A DNA stretch of 64,000 nucleotides from positions 1,798,001-1,862,000 of the forward strand of contig OZ253584.1 in assembly GCA_965263165.1 (NCBI GenBank), written 5' to 3'. Source of the stretch: SAR202-VII-2 sp965263165 (GTDB lineage: Bacteria > Chloroflexota > Dehalococcoidia > Lucifugimonadales > SAR202-VII-2). Shown here in pieces: positions 32,737-41,858 of the stretch (the stretch's first letter is position 1; every line of letters starts with the position of its first letter). The translations under genes and the position numbers were made by a program. The notes beneath the pieces are model-generated. The model worked only from the letters and a program-made list of their open reading frames with translations. It did no database searches and was not told the origin of the DNA.

Positions 32737-33088
32737 TGGGGGTGTGGCAGAGGCTTCCCCCGCGGCGGGTGGCAGGGATTGGGGATGGGTGGACTTGTTT
32801 TGGCCTGCGCCCTCCTTCCGCGGGGGGATTGGCTTGGCCTGCGCCGTTGTCCCACCGGCCCACCCTCCAACGTTTTTGGAAACAGGGGGACTCGCTGTAC
32901 CCCCGGCGGGGGCTGCGCCCCCTGCACCCCGTTTGGGGGAGATGAGAGGGCAGGGACAGAGGAACGCATCCTCGGCTTTCCCTGGGGGTGGGGAAAGGGA
33001 CGGGGGCTTGTGGAGGCGGAGGCGGTTGTCCTACCTAGCCCACCCTCCGACGTTTTGGGGATTTATGTAGGAAATTTCCGAAGGCCAC

Positions 33089-35965
33089 TCAGCGAGCGGA
33101 ACCTGGAACGTGGCCAGCCGCGCCGCCGTTGAGCGCCAGCAACTCGCGGAGAACGTCGTCGTCCGAGATGTCCGCCGACCAACCGTACGCGGCAGCCACA
33201 GCAGCATCAAGGGCTTCGTGTGCGTCGGCGAGCCACTGGGGCCGAGCGTTGTAGAGGTTCGTGAGCGTACGCTTCTTGAGCTCCTTCGCTGCCCCCTCGT
33301 TGCGAGGAACGGGCCGCTTCGGATAACCGGAAACCGGCTCGTCGACCCACTCGACCCACTCGGGCGGGTTGAGCCAGCGGTCACGCAGCTCGACGAGGCG
33401 TCGGGCTTCCAGGGCTACAGCCATGGCCCGCGGGTTGGAGGCGTGCTCGGTCGCCGGCACGTCCGGCGCCAGGCCGGGCGGGAACGGGAACGTCTCGAAG
33501 GTGGTGCTCGGCGTGTAGCGAGGCCGGTCTTCCAGACTCGTCCCGAGCCGGAGCGACCAGATCTCGTGGAACCGGCTGTGCAGAATCCCGAATGTCGTGT
33601 CGTCGTCACGAGCGATCACGATCAGTTGCTGATCCGGACAGATACGCACATCGCACCACACAAACAGCCGGTACTTGGCGACCCGCGCCGTTACTGCGTA
33701 GCGCGACAGGCCGTCAATTCTCCGCCACATCCTTTGCGGCGGGTCCATATGCCGGTACCACAATCTGCGACGCGGTTCGCGTGGGTTCCGCTGGCGCATC
33801 GGATAGACGTGTTCCTGGGTCCATCGGAAGGGTGCCTCGTACAGCGCTGCCTGTCGGTCTGACATGGTCCATCCGAAGTCGACGATCCACTTGCCAGCCG
33901 ACCGCTTGGTTAGGTCCATGCCATTCATCCATGGCTTCAGAACGTCCGCATTGGTCCGGCCGTTCGGGTTGGCCGGCAGGCGCAGCCACTCCCGCGCCAA
34001 GGCACCCGAGATATCGAACGGCCCGCCTTTCGCGTGGCCCATGAACGCAACGTCGGCGTTCTCCGACAACCGCCGGGCCTGCGTCAGATCGACGCTGTGA
34101 CGATCACTTCCAGCGGTGAGATCGGCATAGATTCTCTGGACCTGCTGGCCATCGAGTCTCGCGTCCGACACGGAGGAGTCGTCCACGCGCGAGAAGCAGA
34201 CGAGGGATACTCGTACGGCTGCGCCGTCGTTGACCCACCGCTCGTCACTCCACGCCTCGAAGATCCGGAGCGCATCTGTGGCGGCTTGAAGAGCTCGGCG
34301 GCTAGCTCCGCCACGGATAGAGTTGGTCGCGACGAGCCCGGCCCGGCTCGCCTTGCCGGATGCGATCTGCCGGCCCGCTTTCGCGAACCAGTAGCAGACG
34401 ATATCGGCACCACCAGGGACACGCCCATCGTAGACCTTGCGGAGTCGCGACATGTAGTCTTCGTTGAGCGTCCATATCTGGAGCCGCGCGCCCAGGAACG
34501 GCGGATTACCGATCACGACATCCGCCTCCGGCCAGTCCGGTTCGGTGTTGTCCGGTGTCAGGATCGCGTCGCGGCACTCGATGGTGTCGAGCGGCTTCAG
34601 GATAGGGTCGTGCGACTCCGAGAAGCCGTTGCGCCGCATCCACTGAATCTCGCCGATCCACACCGACACGCGCGCCAACTCGGCGGCGTAGGGGTTGATC
34701 TCGATGCCCTTCACGTTGGCCGGGCCGATCCCCGGGAACGCCCGCGGGAAGCCGAGCGCCTCCGCCTCGAACTGCACCCGGTGCTCCAGGTCCTTGAGCG
34801 CCTGTAGGGCCAGATATAGGAAGTTGCCGGAGCCGCATGCCGGGTCGAGCACCGTGAACGCCCGTAGCCGGTTGAGGAATGTCCGGTACCGCCGCTCGGC
34901 TTCGTTCCGCCGTTTCGTGCGAGTGGAGGGTGACTTGGCGGCATCCGTAGGTTCCAGCTCGGCAGCAATCTCGGCCTTCTCCGCGGCCCATTCGGCAAGC
35001 CACGGGCGGATCACGACCGGCTCGACGAGCAGCATGATCTTGTCGCGGTCCGTGTAGTGCGCCCCAAGCTGGGCGCGCTTGCCGGGGTCCAGCCCTCGCT
35101 CAAAGAGCGTTCCGAGAATCGACGGGTCGATCTCGGACCAATCGAGGCGCGACGCCGCCAGCACGGTGTCGATGTCGGACTTCTCCAGAGGCAACGCCGT
35201 GTCGTCGTCGAACAGCCCACCGTTGAACCAGTCGACCGTCTCGAAGCCGACGCGTCCGCCAGAGGCCATCACCCGGAAGAGATGGCCGGCAAGGTCGGCG
35301 AAGTGCGCCGGGGTGCGCCGCGCCTGCTCCAGCATCCGCGTGAACATGTGGCCGGGCAGCAGGCCCACATCGTCGGCGAACATGCAGAAGACGAGTCGGT
35401 TGACGAAATGCGCAACTGCGTACGGGTCGTGTCCGCGCTCCCGTAGCGCCTGCGCGACCGTCGCGAAGGACTCCGCCGCCTGCTCGGTGAGCGATTGCCG
35501 GGTCTCGCCCGGCCGCAGCCGAGCGGGGTCTGAGAGCGCCCACTTGAGCAGATCGCGCGTCGCCGCGTCGGCGAGGTCGTCCAGGTCGAATTCGTAAGTC
35601 TTGCTGACGCTGTTCGTCCAGTTGGTGCGGATGCGGAACCGCAGCATGTCGGAGACGATCAGCAACGGCGGGTTTTCCAGCGCCAGAGCGTACTGCCGGA
35701 GCTGCCCGAATGCAGCGTCGAGGTCCTTCCGCTGCCCCTTGTACTCCCAGGCGAAGTGATGGCGCTTCCAGACATCAGCCCATCCGTCACCGCCAGTGTC
35801 CTTGCGAGCCCCCCGCTCGAAGCAGTACGACTCGCCGACCGGATCGACGTCCGCGGGTTTGGGTTCTTCCAGCAACTCGCAGAGGTCGAGGAAATGTTGC
35901 TGCGATGCTGAGCGCTCCGTCAGCGTGGAGGCTCGCCACTTGGTGATGAACTCGTACGGCGTCAT
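33089..35965 (-). CDS. MmeI-like (type IIG/IIL) restriction endonuclease-methyltransferase
   Basis: This 958-aa single-chain restriction-modification enzyme starts PYEFITKWRASTLTERSASQ. WADVWKRHHFAWEYKGQRKD (about 61-80) fits the DxnExK nuclease of MmeI-type enzymes. A helical linker leads to an N6-adenine methyltransferase with LDPACGSGNFLYLA (AdoMet site, about 372) and VIGNPPFLGA (NPPF catalytic motif, about 486). The C-terminal 350 residues should be the target-recognition part (LRLGTSLEDRPRYTPSTTFE). All motifs are intact, and one protein would both modify and cut. It stands alone, next to repeat copy 3, with no helicase or accessory genes. Confidence 0.88.
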   Translation of the reverse strand: MTPYEFITKWRASTLTERSASQQHFLDLCELLEEPKPADVDPVGESYCFERGARKDTGGDGWADVWKRHHFAWEYKGQRKDLDAAFGQLRQYALALENPPLLIVSDMLRFRIRTNWTNSVSKTYEFDLDDLADAATRDLLKWALSDPARLRPGETRQSLTEQAAESFATVAQALRERGHDPYAVAHFVNRLVFCMFADDVGLLPGHMFTRMLEQARRTPAHFADLAGHLFRVMASGGRVGFETVDWFNGGLFDDDTALPLEKSDIDTVLAASRLDWSEIDPSILGTLFERGLDPGKRAQLGAHYTDRDKIMLLVEPVVIRPWLAEWAAEKAEIAAELEPTDAAKSPSTRTKRRNEAERRYRTFLNRLRAFTVLDPACGSGNFLYLALQALKDLEHRVQFEAEALGFPRAFPGIGPANVKGIEINPYAAELARVSVWIGEIQWMRRNGFSESHDPILKPLDTIECRDAILTPDNTEPDWPEADVVIGNPPFLGARLQIWTLNEDYMSRLRKVYDGRVPGGADIVCYWFAKAGRQIASGKASRAGLVATNSIRGGASRRALQAATDALRIFEAWSDERWVNDGAAVRVSLVCFSRVDDSSVSDARLDGQQVQRIYADLTAGSDRHSVDLTQARRLSENADVAFMGHAKGGPFDISGALAREWLRLPANPNGRTNADVLKPWMNGMDLTKRSAGKWIVDFGWTMSDRQAALYEAPFRWTQEHVYPMRQRNPREPRRRLWYRHMDPPQRMWRRIDGLSRYAVTARVAKYRLFVWCDVRICPDQQLIVIARDDDTTFGILHSRFHEIWSLRLGTSLEDRPRYTPSTTFETFPFPPGLAPDVPATEHASNPRAMAVALEARRLVELRDRWLNPPEWVEWVDEPVSGYPKRPVPRNEGAAKELKKRTLTNLYNARPQWLADAHEALDAAVAAAYGWSADISDDDVLRELLALNGGAAGHVPGSAR

Positions 35966-36124
35966 GGGCGCGTTCAGGATAGCCCGTCAGTGCCGCCGCT
36001 GGCTACAGCGCAAAGCTCCAGCGCCGCTGGCGTCATGCGCGCGCCCTCCCCTCTGCCAACGGCCTCTTGCGGGATTGGAACACATGTGCTGTCATAGCGC
36101 CATAGCAGGTTAGTCCCGCCCCTT

Positions 36125-36147
36125 CGGGCCGTTTCAGCTTCGGCCCG
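36125..36147 (+). terminator. Stem-loop upstream of aroE, first of two
   Basis: CGGGCCG and CGGCCCG enclose a 9-base loop, followed by TCTTTGGTT. It resembles an intrinsic terminator on the plus strand. There is no plus-strand gene before it, so its partner transcript is unclear. Confidence 0.45.
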
Positions 36148-36179
36148 TCTTTGGTTGCTTATCAGCCCGTCCCTGCGCG

Positions 36180-36198
36180 CCCGTCTCGCCGAGGCGGG
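36180..36198 (+). terminator. Stem-loop upstream of aroE, second of two
   Basis: CCCGTCTCG pairs with CGAGGCGGG (one G-T pair), followed by CCTGTTTGTTTGG. Apart from these hairpins and the palindromic repeat at 36301, the 489-base gap 35966-36454 shows nothing I can identify. Confidence 0.4.
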
Positions 36199-36300
36199 CC
36201 TGTTTGTTTGGCTTGCAGCCCCGCCCTCATACGCTCGGTTGTCCTGGAGGTTGCGTGAGCAGCATTCCCAACACCGTCGTCACGGTCGACGGCCCAGACG

Positions 36301-36338
36301 CTTCCTAACCTTCCCCCGAGTACGAGGGCAGGGACAGA
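36301..36338. repeat. Short intergenic palindromic repeat
   Basis: CTTCCTAACCTTCCCCCGAG then TACGAGGGCAGGGACAGA: the best-preserved unit of the family. It is preceded by GACG, as is the unit at 32134. Confidence 0.65.
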
Positions 36339-36454
36339 GGCTGCCCCGACGGGGGCGGGCTTTGCCGGCCTTCAGCTACAGCGGAGCGCTAAGGCGGGTT
36401 GGCGGGCCTGTGGTAGAGTGTCGGCGGCCATTCCTGGGTCGTGGAGGAGGTTTC

Positions 36455-37309
36455 GTGACCAAGCGAGCCGGCATTATCGGGTTTCCGGTGTCCCATTCGG
36501 TGTCTCCCGCTCTGCAGCAGGCAGCCTTCGATTATCACGGCATCGAGGCCAGGTATGAGTACTGGGAGACGACGCCGGAAGCCCTAGCTGAGCGCATGGC
36601 GTCCCTGCGGGACCCGGGCGTGCTGGGAGCTCAGGTGACGGTCCCGCACAAGCAGGAGGCCCTGGCCTTCGTCGACGCGATGAGCGATGACGTGCGGGCG
36701 CTTGGAGCGGTCAACGTCATCGCCAATAACAACGGGACGCTCGCTGCTACGAATACGGACGTCACCGGGTTCGTGCGGGCGCTGAGGGAGGATGCAGGGG
36801 CCGATTTACGAGGCAAGCGCGTCCTGTTGCTGGGAGCGGGAGGCGCAGCCAGGGCCATCGTCCTTGGCTTGGCCAGAGAGGGCATTGCGTCGTTGGCGAT
36901 AGCCAACCGCACGGCCCAACGGGCGCGGGACGTTGCGGCGGTGGCGGCTGGGATGGTCTCCCGGATCGAGGCGATACCCCTATCCCCGGAGGCGCTCGCC
37001 AGCGAGGCGGCTGACGCCGACCTCATTGTGAACAGCACCACGCTGGGCATGACCGGCGTGGGCGGTCCGGCGCCCCTCGCGGCTAGGGCGATTCCGCCGG
37101 CTGCACTTGTCTACGACATCGTGTACAACCCGCCGGACACGCCGTTGCTGTTGGAGGCCAAGGCGGCGGGGGCGCAGACGCTGGGTGGGCTGGCGATGCT
37201 GGTCTACGTGGGGGCGGAGGCGTTCGAGCAGTGGACGGGGTTGAAGGCGCCGGTGGACGTCATGATGGCCGCGGCGGAGAAGGCCCTGGCGGAGCGGCTC
37301 GGGCGGTAG
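36455..37309 (+). CDS. aroE: Shikimate dehydrogenase
   Basis: This 284-aa NADPH-dependent enzyme reduces 3-dehydroshikimate in aromatic amino-acid synthesis. The shikimate-binding SxS is in IIGFPVSHSVSPALQQAAF (about 9-27). The catalytic Lys is in VTVPHKQEAL (about 68), and the dinucleotide fold has LLGAGGAARAIVLGL (about 129). NSTTLGM and the C-terminal QTLGGLAMLVYVGAEAFEQW are also typical. GTG at 36455 has GGAGGAGG 4 bases before it. The extended frame from 36155 is not family sequence. It is convergent with eutA, separated by a large hairpin. Confidence 0.94.
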   Translation: MTKRAGIIGFPVSHSVSPALQQAAFDYHGIEARYEYWETTPEALAERMASLRDPGVLGAQVTVPHKQEALAFVDAMSDDVRALGAVNVIANNNGTLAATNTDVTGFVRALREDAGADLRGKRVLLLGAGGAARAIVLGLAREGIASLAIANRTAQRARDVAAVAAGMVSRIEAIPLSPEALASEAADADLIVNSTTLGMTGVGGPAPLAARAIPPAALVYDIVYNPPDTPLLLEAKAAGAQTLGGLAMLVYVGAEAFEQWTGLKAPVDVMMAAAEKALAERLGR

Positions 37310-37366
37310 CCGAACGCGCCCCCGGACGCTTGCTGTAAGGCCGACGCCCGTCGGCGCAGCCGGCGC

Positions 37367-37409
37367 GGGAGGAGAGGATGTGGGGACGCGGCCCCCATCC
37401 TCTCCTCCC
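37367..37409. terminator. Large bidirectional hairpin between aroE and eutA homologue
   Basis: GGGAGGAGAGGATG (37367-37380) and its exact complement (37396-37409) form a 14-base stem, extended inside by TGGGG/CCCC around ACGCGG. It lies between two convergent genes and could end both. A short palindromic repeat follows immediately. Confidence 0.7.
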
Positions 37410-37474
37410 CCGAGTACAGGGGCAGGGATGGGAGATTCTCCCGCCCCGACTAGCGGCGGCAGCGACGCTTGCGC

Positions 37475-39079
37475 CTAGCTGCTCATTTGGGCGGTCGTGC
37501 TGGCGAATTCCGGGAAGACCAGCGACTTGATGACGACCGGGGTCACGTTGGCGGGATAGATCAACTCTCCGATGTCCACGTAGTCGAACTCTTTGAGGAA
37601 GATGCCGTCTATTGAGATGATATCGTTCGTGATATTGAGTTCACGCCGCAGAATTTCGCCGATGAGCTTGCCGAAGTCGTGATTGAAGACCACGATGATC
37701 GGTAGGCCTGCGTCAATGGTGGGGCGAAGTCCAAGGGCAATGCCGTCGGCGAGCTTTCGGAGGAGCTGGTAGCGGGGCGTGCCGGTCCAGCCTAGGGTGA
37801 GGGCCACTTCCTGTTGGCCGTTGACGAGGTCGAGGCGCTGGAAGCTGCGCTGGATGGCCTGGCTCATCTCTACGGGGTCGACCTCTTCGTCGTCCGGCAT
37901 GATGGGGTGAATGACGGGGATGTTCCGGAGGGGCAGCAGGTCGGTGTTGGTTATGGCTATGGTGTTGCCGCTGACCTGGACGGTGAACTGCGAAGCGCCG
38001 ATGACGGTGGCCCGGATGCGTTGGTCGCCGATGCGCTGAGGCGCGGGGAGTTGGTTCTCCAGGGTGCGCGTGGAGATGGCCCTGGCGAGGGACTTGGCCA
38101 GGTCGCCGAAGTCGCGCTCCTCGCGCTCGTAGATGTATTCCGCGACTCCGCCGGAGAAGACGACCGAGTCCACAGGCAGGTCCAGGGTCAGTTTTGGCGT
38201 GACCAGCAGGGACTCGGCTAGGGGGCTCATGGGGGCCCGGCGGATCATCGAGAAGAGGCAGTCCGCCAGGGCGTCGGCCAGCTTGACCTCGTCCTCGATG
38301 GGCAGGGGCGCGTCCAACCTGAGGTCTACGCCAACGTTCTGGGCGACCTCCACGGCGGCGGGCTCGATGCGGGTGACCATGCGGTTCTCGTCCATGGCCA
38401 CGAGGCGACCGCCAACGTTGGTGGCCGCCGTCTCCAGGACCTGGCCGTTCTGGATGAGGGAGAACTTGGAAGTGCCGCCGCCGACATCGACATTGAGGAC
38501 GGTGTCGCCGCTCTCCTGGGACATGCTGACGGCGCCGGAGCCGTGAGCGGCCATGATGGCTTCGAGGTTGTGGCCTGCGGAGGCGCAGACGAACTTTCCA
38601 GCCTGGCTGGCAAACAGGTCGGCGATTGAGCGGGCGTTCCTGCGCTTGACCGCCTCTCCGGTGAGGATCACGGCGCCGCTGTCGACGTCCTCAGGGGTAT
38701 AGCCGGCCTCCCGGTAGGCGCTCTGCAGGAAGTCGTCCAGGCTTTCCACGTCTATGGTGTAGTCGGGTTTGTAGGGGGTCAGGAGGATGGGCGACTCGTA
38801 CAGAGTCTCGCGCTCCACCACCACAAAGCGGCTGGAAAGGTATCGCCCGAGGCGTTGCAGGTGCAGTCTGGAGAACATCAGGTGCGAGGTGGATGAGCCA
38901 ACGTCGATGCCGACGGTGACCATCTCAATGTTGTCGGCGTAGTAGAGCGCGTTCTTCTCAACCTCGCCGGTGATGCCCTCCGTCTCCAGGATTTGCGTGT
39001 CGTCGTGGTCGTGGCCGTGGCCGTCGTCGTCAAAGTCGTGCATGGGGGCCGCATCCTCCTCAGCCATAAATCGCCGCAC
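37475..39079 (-). CDS. eutA: EutA-like ethanolamine ammonia-lyase reactivating factor
   Basis: This 534-aa member of the EutA family has an ASKHA (actin/Hsp70-like) ATPase core. VTVGIDVGSSTSHLMFSRL is phosphate loop 1 (about 51-69), VLNVDVGGGTSKFSLI is loop 2 (about 190), and VFSGGVAEY is the adenosine-type motif (about 308). EutA releases damaged cobalamin from ethanolamine ammonia-lyase. The start carries a His/Asp-rich metal-binding-like tail (DFDDDGHGHDHDD) ahead of the core. No eutB or eutC is within the window, so this one may serve a distant lyase or another B12 enzyme. Confidence 0.85.
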   Translation of the reverse strand: MRRFMAEEDAAPMHDFDDDGHGHDHDDTQILETEGITGEVEKNALYYADNIEMVTVGIDVGSSTSHLMFSRLHLQRLGRYLSSRFVVVERETLYESPILLTPYKPDYTIDVESLDDFLQSAYREAGYTPEDVDSGAVILTGEAVKRRNARSIADLFASQAGKFVCASAGHNLEAIMAAHGSGAVSMSQESGDTVLNVDVGGGTSKFSLIQNGQVLETAATNVGGRLVAMDENRMVTRIEPAAVEVAQNVGVDLRLDAPLPIEDEVKLADALADCLFSMIRRAPMSPLAESLLVTPKLTLDLPVDSVVFSGGVAEYIYEREERDFGDLAKSLARAISTRTLENQLPAPQRIGDQRIRATVIGASQFTVQVSGNTIAITNTDLLPLRNIPVIHPIMPDDEEVDPVEMSQAIQRSFQRLDLVNGQQEVALTLGWTGTPRYQLLRKLADGIALGLRPTIDAGLPIIVVFNHDFGKLIGEILRRELNITNDIISIDGIFLKEFDYVDIGELIYPANVTPVVIKSLVFPEFASTTAQMSS

Positions 39080-39159
39080 CTATGCAACGCCATCACGTTG
39101 AGAGGTGCGGCAGCCTAGTCCATTGTGCCGCGATGGGTAGGCGGGGTCAATATCGGCGG

Positions 39160-40653
39160 CTAAACCGTGGGGACGCTTTGCAGGGCCCGCCGGGCTGCGG
39201 CAAGCCTGGAAAGACACCGCTCCCTGCCCAGGACCTCCATCGTCTCGAAGAGGGGAGGCGCCGCTGCGCGGCCGGTGACGGCAACGCGGACGGCCCCGAA
39301 GAGGTGGCGGGTCTTGAGTTCCAACGCATCGGCCAGGGGGCGCAGGACGCCTTCGAGGGCTTCGGCATTCCAGGCGCCGGCGTTCGCCAGAGTCTCGGCG
39401 GCTGCGTCCAGCGCGGGTAGTGTGGACTCCGGCGTCATCTGCTTGCCCACCAGCAGGGCAGGGTCGTAGGAGAGGGCATCCAGGAGGAAGTAGTCGATCA
39501 TCTCCGGCGCGTCGGCCAGGGTCTTGAGCCGTTCCTGCACCAGCGGGACGATGTCTTGCAGATACGCTTCGTCCAGCGGGCGGGGGATGCCGGCGGGGAG
39601 GCCCTCGTTCAGGAACGGCAACATCCGGCGCGTCAGTTCCTCGGAGGAGAGGTCGCGGATGTAGACGCCGTTCAGCCAACCGAGCTTTTCCTGGTTGAAA
39701 ATGGCGCCCGCCTTGGAAACCCGGTCCAGCCCGAAGTGCGTCACAAGCTGCTCCCGGTCCATGACCTCGGTGTGACTGTCCAGCGACCAGCCGAGCAGGG
39801 CCAGGAAGTTGAGCATGGCCTCGGGCAGATAGCCCTGACGCTTGTACTCCAACGCCGACGCGGCGCCGTGGCGCTTGCTCAGCTTGGCCCGGTCCGGCCC
39901 AAGGATCATCGGGAGGTGGGCGAAGAGGGGGGGCGCGTAACCCAGCGCGTCGTAGAGGAGCTTGTGGCGGGGGAGGCTGGAGAGCCACTCCTCCGCCCGC
40001 AGGACGTGGCTGATCTGCATGGCGTGATCGTCCACGACGTTGGCGAGGTGATAGGTTGGGAAGCTGTCCGACTTCAGCAGAACGAAGTCGTCCAGCAGTT
40101 GGTTCTCGAAGGCAACCTCGCCGCGAATGATGTCGTTGCAGGCGGTGGTCCCCTGGCGCGGCGCCCTGAACCTGATGACGGGAACGTCCTGCCCCTGCTC
40201 ACTGCGCCACGCCTCGAGGTCTGTTTCGTCAAGCTCCCGGCAGCGGCGGTCGTAGCCCAGGGATTCCTTGCGCTCCATCTGGCCGCGCCGCATCTCCTCG
40301 AGGCGTTGGGGGGAGCAGTAGCAGCGATAGGCCCGCCCGGAGGCAAGCAGGGCGTCGGCGGCCTGGCGGTAGAGGCCGAGGCGCTGGGACTGGAAGTAGG
40401 GGGCGTGCGGCCCTTCCACCTCGGGGCCTTCGTCCCAGTCCAGTCCCAGCCATCGCAGGGCTTCCAGGATGTTGTCCAGCGCCCCCTCGACCAGGCGGCT
40501 CTGGTCGGTGTCCTCGATGCGGACGATGAAGCTGGCCTCGTTGCCCTGCTGCCGCTCGCGCTGAACGAGGAGCCAGTTGAAGATGGCCGTGCGGATGTTG
40601 CCGACGTGGGGGTCTCCGGTGGGGCTGGGGGCGTAGCGGACGCGGACAGGCAT
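39160..40653 (-). CDS. gltX: Glutamyl-tRNA synthetase
   Basis: This 497-aa class I synthetase begins VRVRYAPSPTGDPHVGNIRT, where HVGN is the HIGH motif. The KMSKS-like motif is RAKLSKRHGAAS (about 244-255). The C-terminal anticodon-binding helical domain is complete, ending LSRLAAARRALQSVPTV. The ATG at 40653 is family-like; the frame open from 40692 is only extra leader. The family includes discriminating and non-discriminating forms. With a GatB-like YqeY protein here but no gatCAB in the window, I cannot tell which form this is. Confidence 0.94.
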   Translation of the reverse strand: MPVRVRYAPSPTGDPHVGNIRTAIFNWLLVQRERQQGNEASFIVRIEDTDQSRLVEGALDNILEALRWLGLDWDEGPEVEGPHAPYFQSQRLGLYRQAADALLASGRAYRCYCSPQRLEEMRRGQMERKESLGYDRRCRELDETDLEAWRSEQGQDVPVIRFRAPRQGTTACNDIIRGEVAFENQLLDDFVLLKSDSFPTYHLANVVDDHAMQISHVLRAEEWLSSLPRHKLLYDALGYAPPLFAHLPMILGPDRAKLSKRHGAASALEYKRQGYLPEAMLNFLALLGWSLDSHTEVMDREQLVTHFGLDRVSKAGAIFNQEKLGWLNGVYIRDLSSEELTRRMLPFLNEGLPAGIPRPLDEAYLQDIVPLVQERLKTLADAPEMIDYFLLDALSYDPALLVGKQMTPESTLPALDAAAETLANAGAWNAEALEGVLRPLADALELKTRHLFGAVRVAVTGRAAAPPLFETMEVLGRERCLSRLAAARRALQSVPTV

Positions 40654-40679
40654 GGGGCAGGCCTCCTTGGTTGAGATAC

Positions 40680-40688
40680 ATTGTAGCA
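40680..40688 (-). promoter_or_regulatory. Extended -10 promoter for gltX
   Basis: The minus strand reads TGCTACAAT, about 27 bases before the gltX start; a matching -35 is weak. Confidence 0.4.
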
Positions 40689-40777
40689 CCAACGAGGGGA
40701 ACGACTGAGCGGAGGCGGCATCCTGCCGGGCGGATTGTTATCATGTCATGCCGTCCAAACAGCCCCGGAGGTGAGCG

Positions 40778-41764
40778 ATGCCCAAGCCCCGCGTGTTCGT
40801 TACTCGTCGGATTGCCCAGGAGGCCCTGGACCTGCTTCAGGAGCGCGCCGTGATGGAAGTCTGGCCGGAATCTCTGGCGCCGCCCTATGAGGTCCTGCTG
40901 GAGGAGGCGGGCCGTTCCGACGGCATCCTGACCACCGTGGAGGACAGGGTCGACGCGGCGCTCATCGGCGCCGCTCCCGGCTTGAAGGTGATAAGTCAAC
41001 TGGCTGTTGGGTATGACAATGTGGACGTGACGGCGGCCACCGGCCGGGGCATCCCGGTTGGCAACACGCCCGACGTCCTGTCCAAGACCACGGCCGACCT
41101 GGCCTTTGCCCTGCTGATGGCTGCGGCCCGGCGGGTGGTGGAGGGGGACCGCTACGTCCGGCAGGGCAAATGGGTGGGATGGCATCCGGCCCTCTTTCTG
41201 GGGCGGGACGTGTACGGCGCGTCGTTGGGGATTGTGGGGCTGGGCAAGATAGGGCTGGAGATGGCCCGGCGCGGCCTGGGGTTCGATATGAGCGTGGTGT
41301 ATCACGGGCGCACGCGGAGGCCGGACCTCGAGCGGCAGTATGGGCTGGCGTACGCCCCGGACCTGCCGACCCTCCTGGGCCAAGCCGACTACGTGTCGTT
41401 GCACGTGCCGCTCACAGTGGAGACGCGGGGCCTCATCGGGGAGGCGGAGCTGAGGATGATGAAGCCGACCGCCTTTCTCATCAATACGACGCGGGGGCCG
41501 GTCGTCGAGCAGAGGGCACTGTACGAGGCTCTCAGGGAGCGGGTGATTGCCGGGGCGGCCCTGGACGTTACGGACCCGGAGCCGATCGATGCGAACGATC
41601 CATTGCTCGCGTTGGAGAACGTCGTGATTGCCCCGCACGTCGGCAGCGCCAGCGTGGCAACCCGGACTCGCATGGCCATGATGGCGGCCGAGAACCTGCT
41701 GGCCGGTCTGAGGGGCGGCATCCCGCCGCATTGTGTGAACGGCGAGGCGCTCAGAAGAGGCTAG
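40778..41764 (+). CDS. D-2-hydroxyacid dehydrogenase (glyoxylate/hydroxypyruvate reductase type)
   Basis: This 328-aa NAD(P)-dependent enzyme is of the D-isomer 2-hydroxyacid family. The catalytic side starts PRVFVTRRIAQEALDLL, and SQLAVGYDNVDV is conserved. The nucleotide fold is GASLGIVGLGKIGLEMARRG (about 148-167). Catalytic Arg is in NTTRGPVVEQ (about 236), Glu in DVTDPEPID (about 265) and His in APHVGSAS (about 288). The pattern best fits D-glycerate dehydrogenase/glyoxylate reductase. It is divergent from gltX and stands alone. Confidence 0.9.
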   Translation: MPKPRVFVTRRIAQEALDLLQERAVMEVWPESLAPPYEVLLEEAGRSDGILTTVEDRVDAALIGAAPGLKVISQLAVGYDNVDVTAATGRGIPVGNTPDVLSKTTADLAFALLMAAARRVVEGDRYVRQGKWVGWHPALFLGRDVYGASLGIVGLGKIGLEMARRGLGFDMSVVYHGRTRRPDLERQYGLAYAPDLPTLLGQADYVSLHVPLTVETRGLIGEAELRMMKPTAFLINTTRGPVVEQRALYEALRERVIAGAALDVTDPEPIDANDPLLALENVVIAPHVGSASVATRTRMAMMAAENLLAGLRGGIPPHCVNGEALRRG

Positions 41765-41858
41765 GGGTGGTTGCTAGAGAACCCGCCGGAGCTTGGACAC
41801 GCAGGAGCCCTAAGGATATCGTTAATGAGGTTCGAGCAATTGCCACTCAGGAAAGTCG

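Larger units (their letters stand above)
32134..33060 (-). repeat. Dispersed structured repeat element, copy 3 (largest)
   Basis: Read on the minus strand, the element has an upstream module (about 33060-32737), the promoter, and an RNA-like segment carrying an internal duplication. The phased array, a diverged tail and a short palindromic repeat at 32134 follow. The duplication repeats about 145 bases: GAGCCTGTGCCTTA-type sequence occurs at 32382 and again at 32527. The upstream module shares ACGTTTTTGGAAACAGGGG-type sequence with copy 4, there as the complement. The whole 1-kb gap between ruvX and the restriction enzyme is this element; no gene is supported in it. Confidence 0.85.

Noticed and set aside
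32371..33132. 253-codon plus-strand frame across repeat copy 3
   Set aside because: It runs through the duplicated RNA core and palindromes of the repeat, has repeated translated segments that mirror the duplication, and has no ribosome site or family resemblance.
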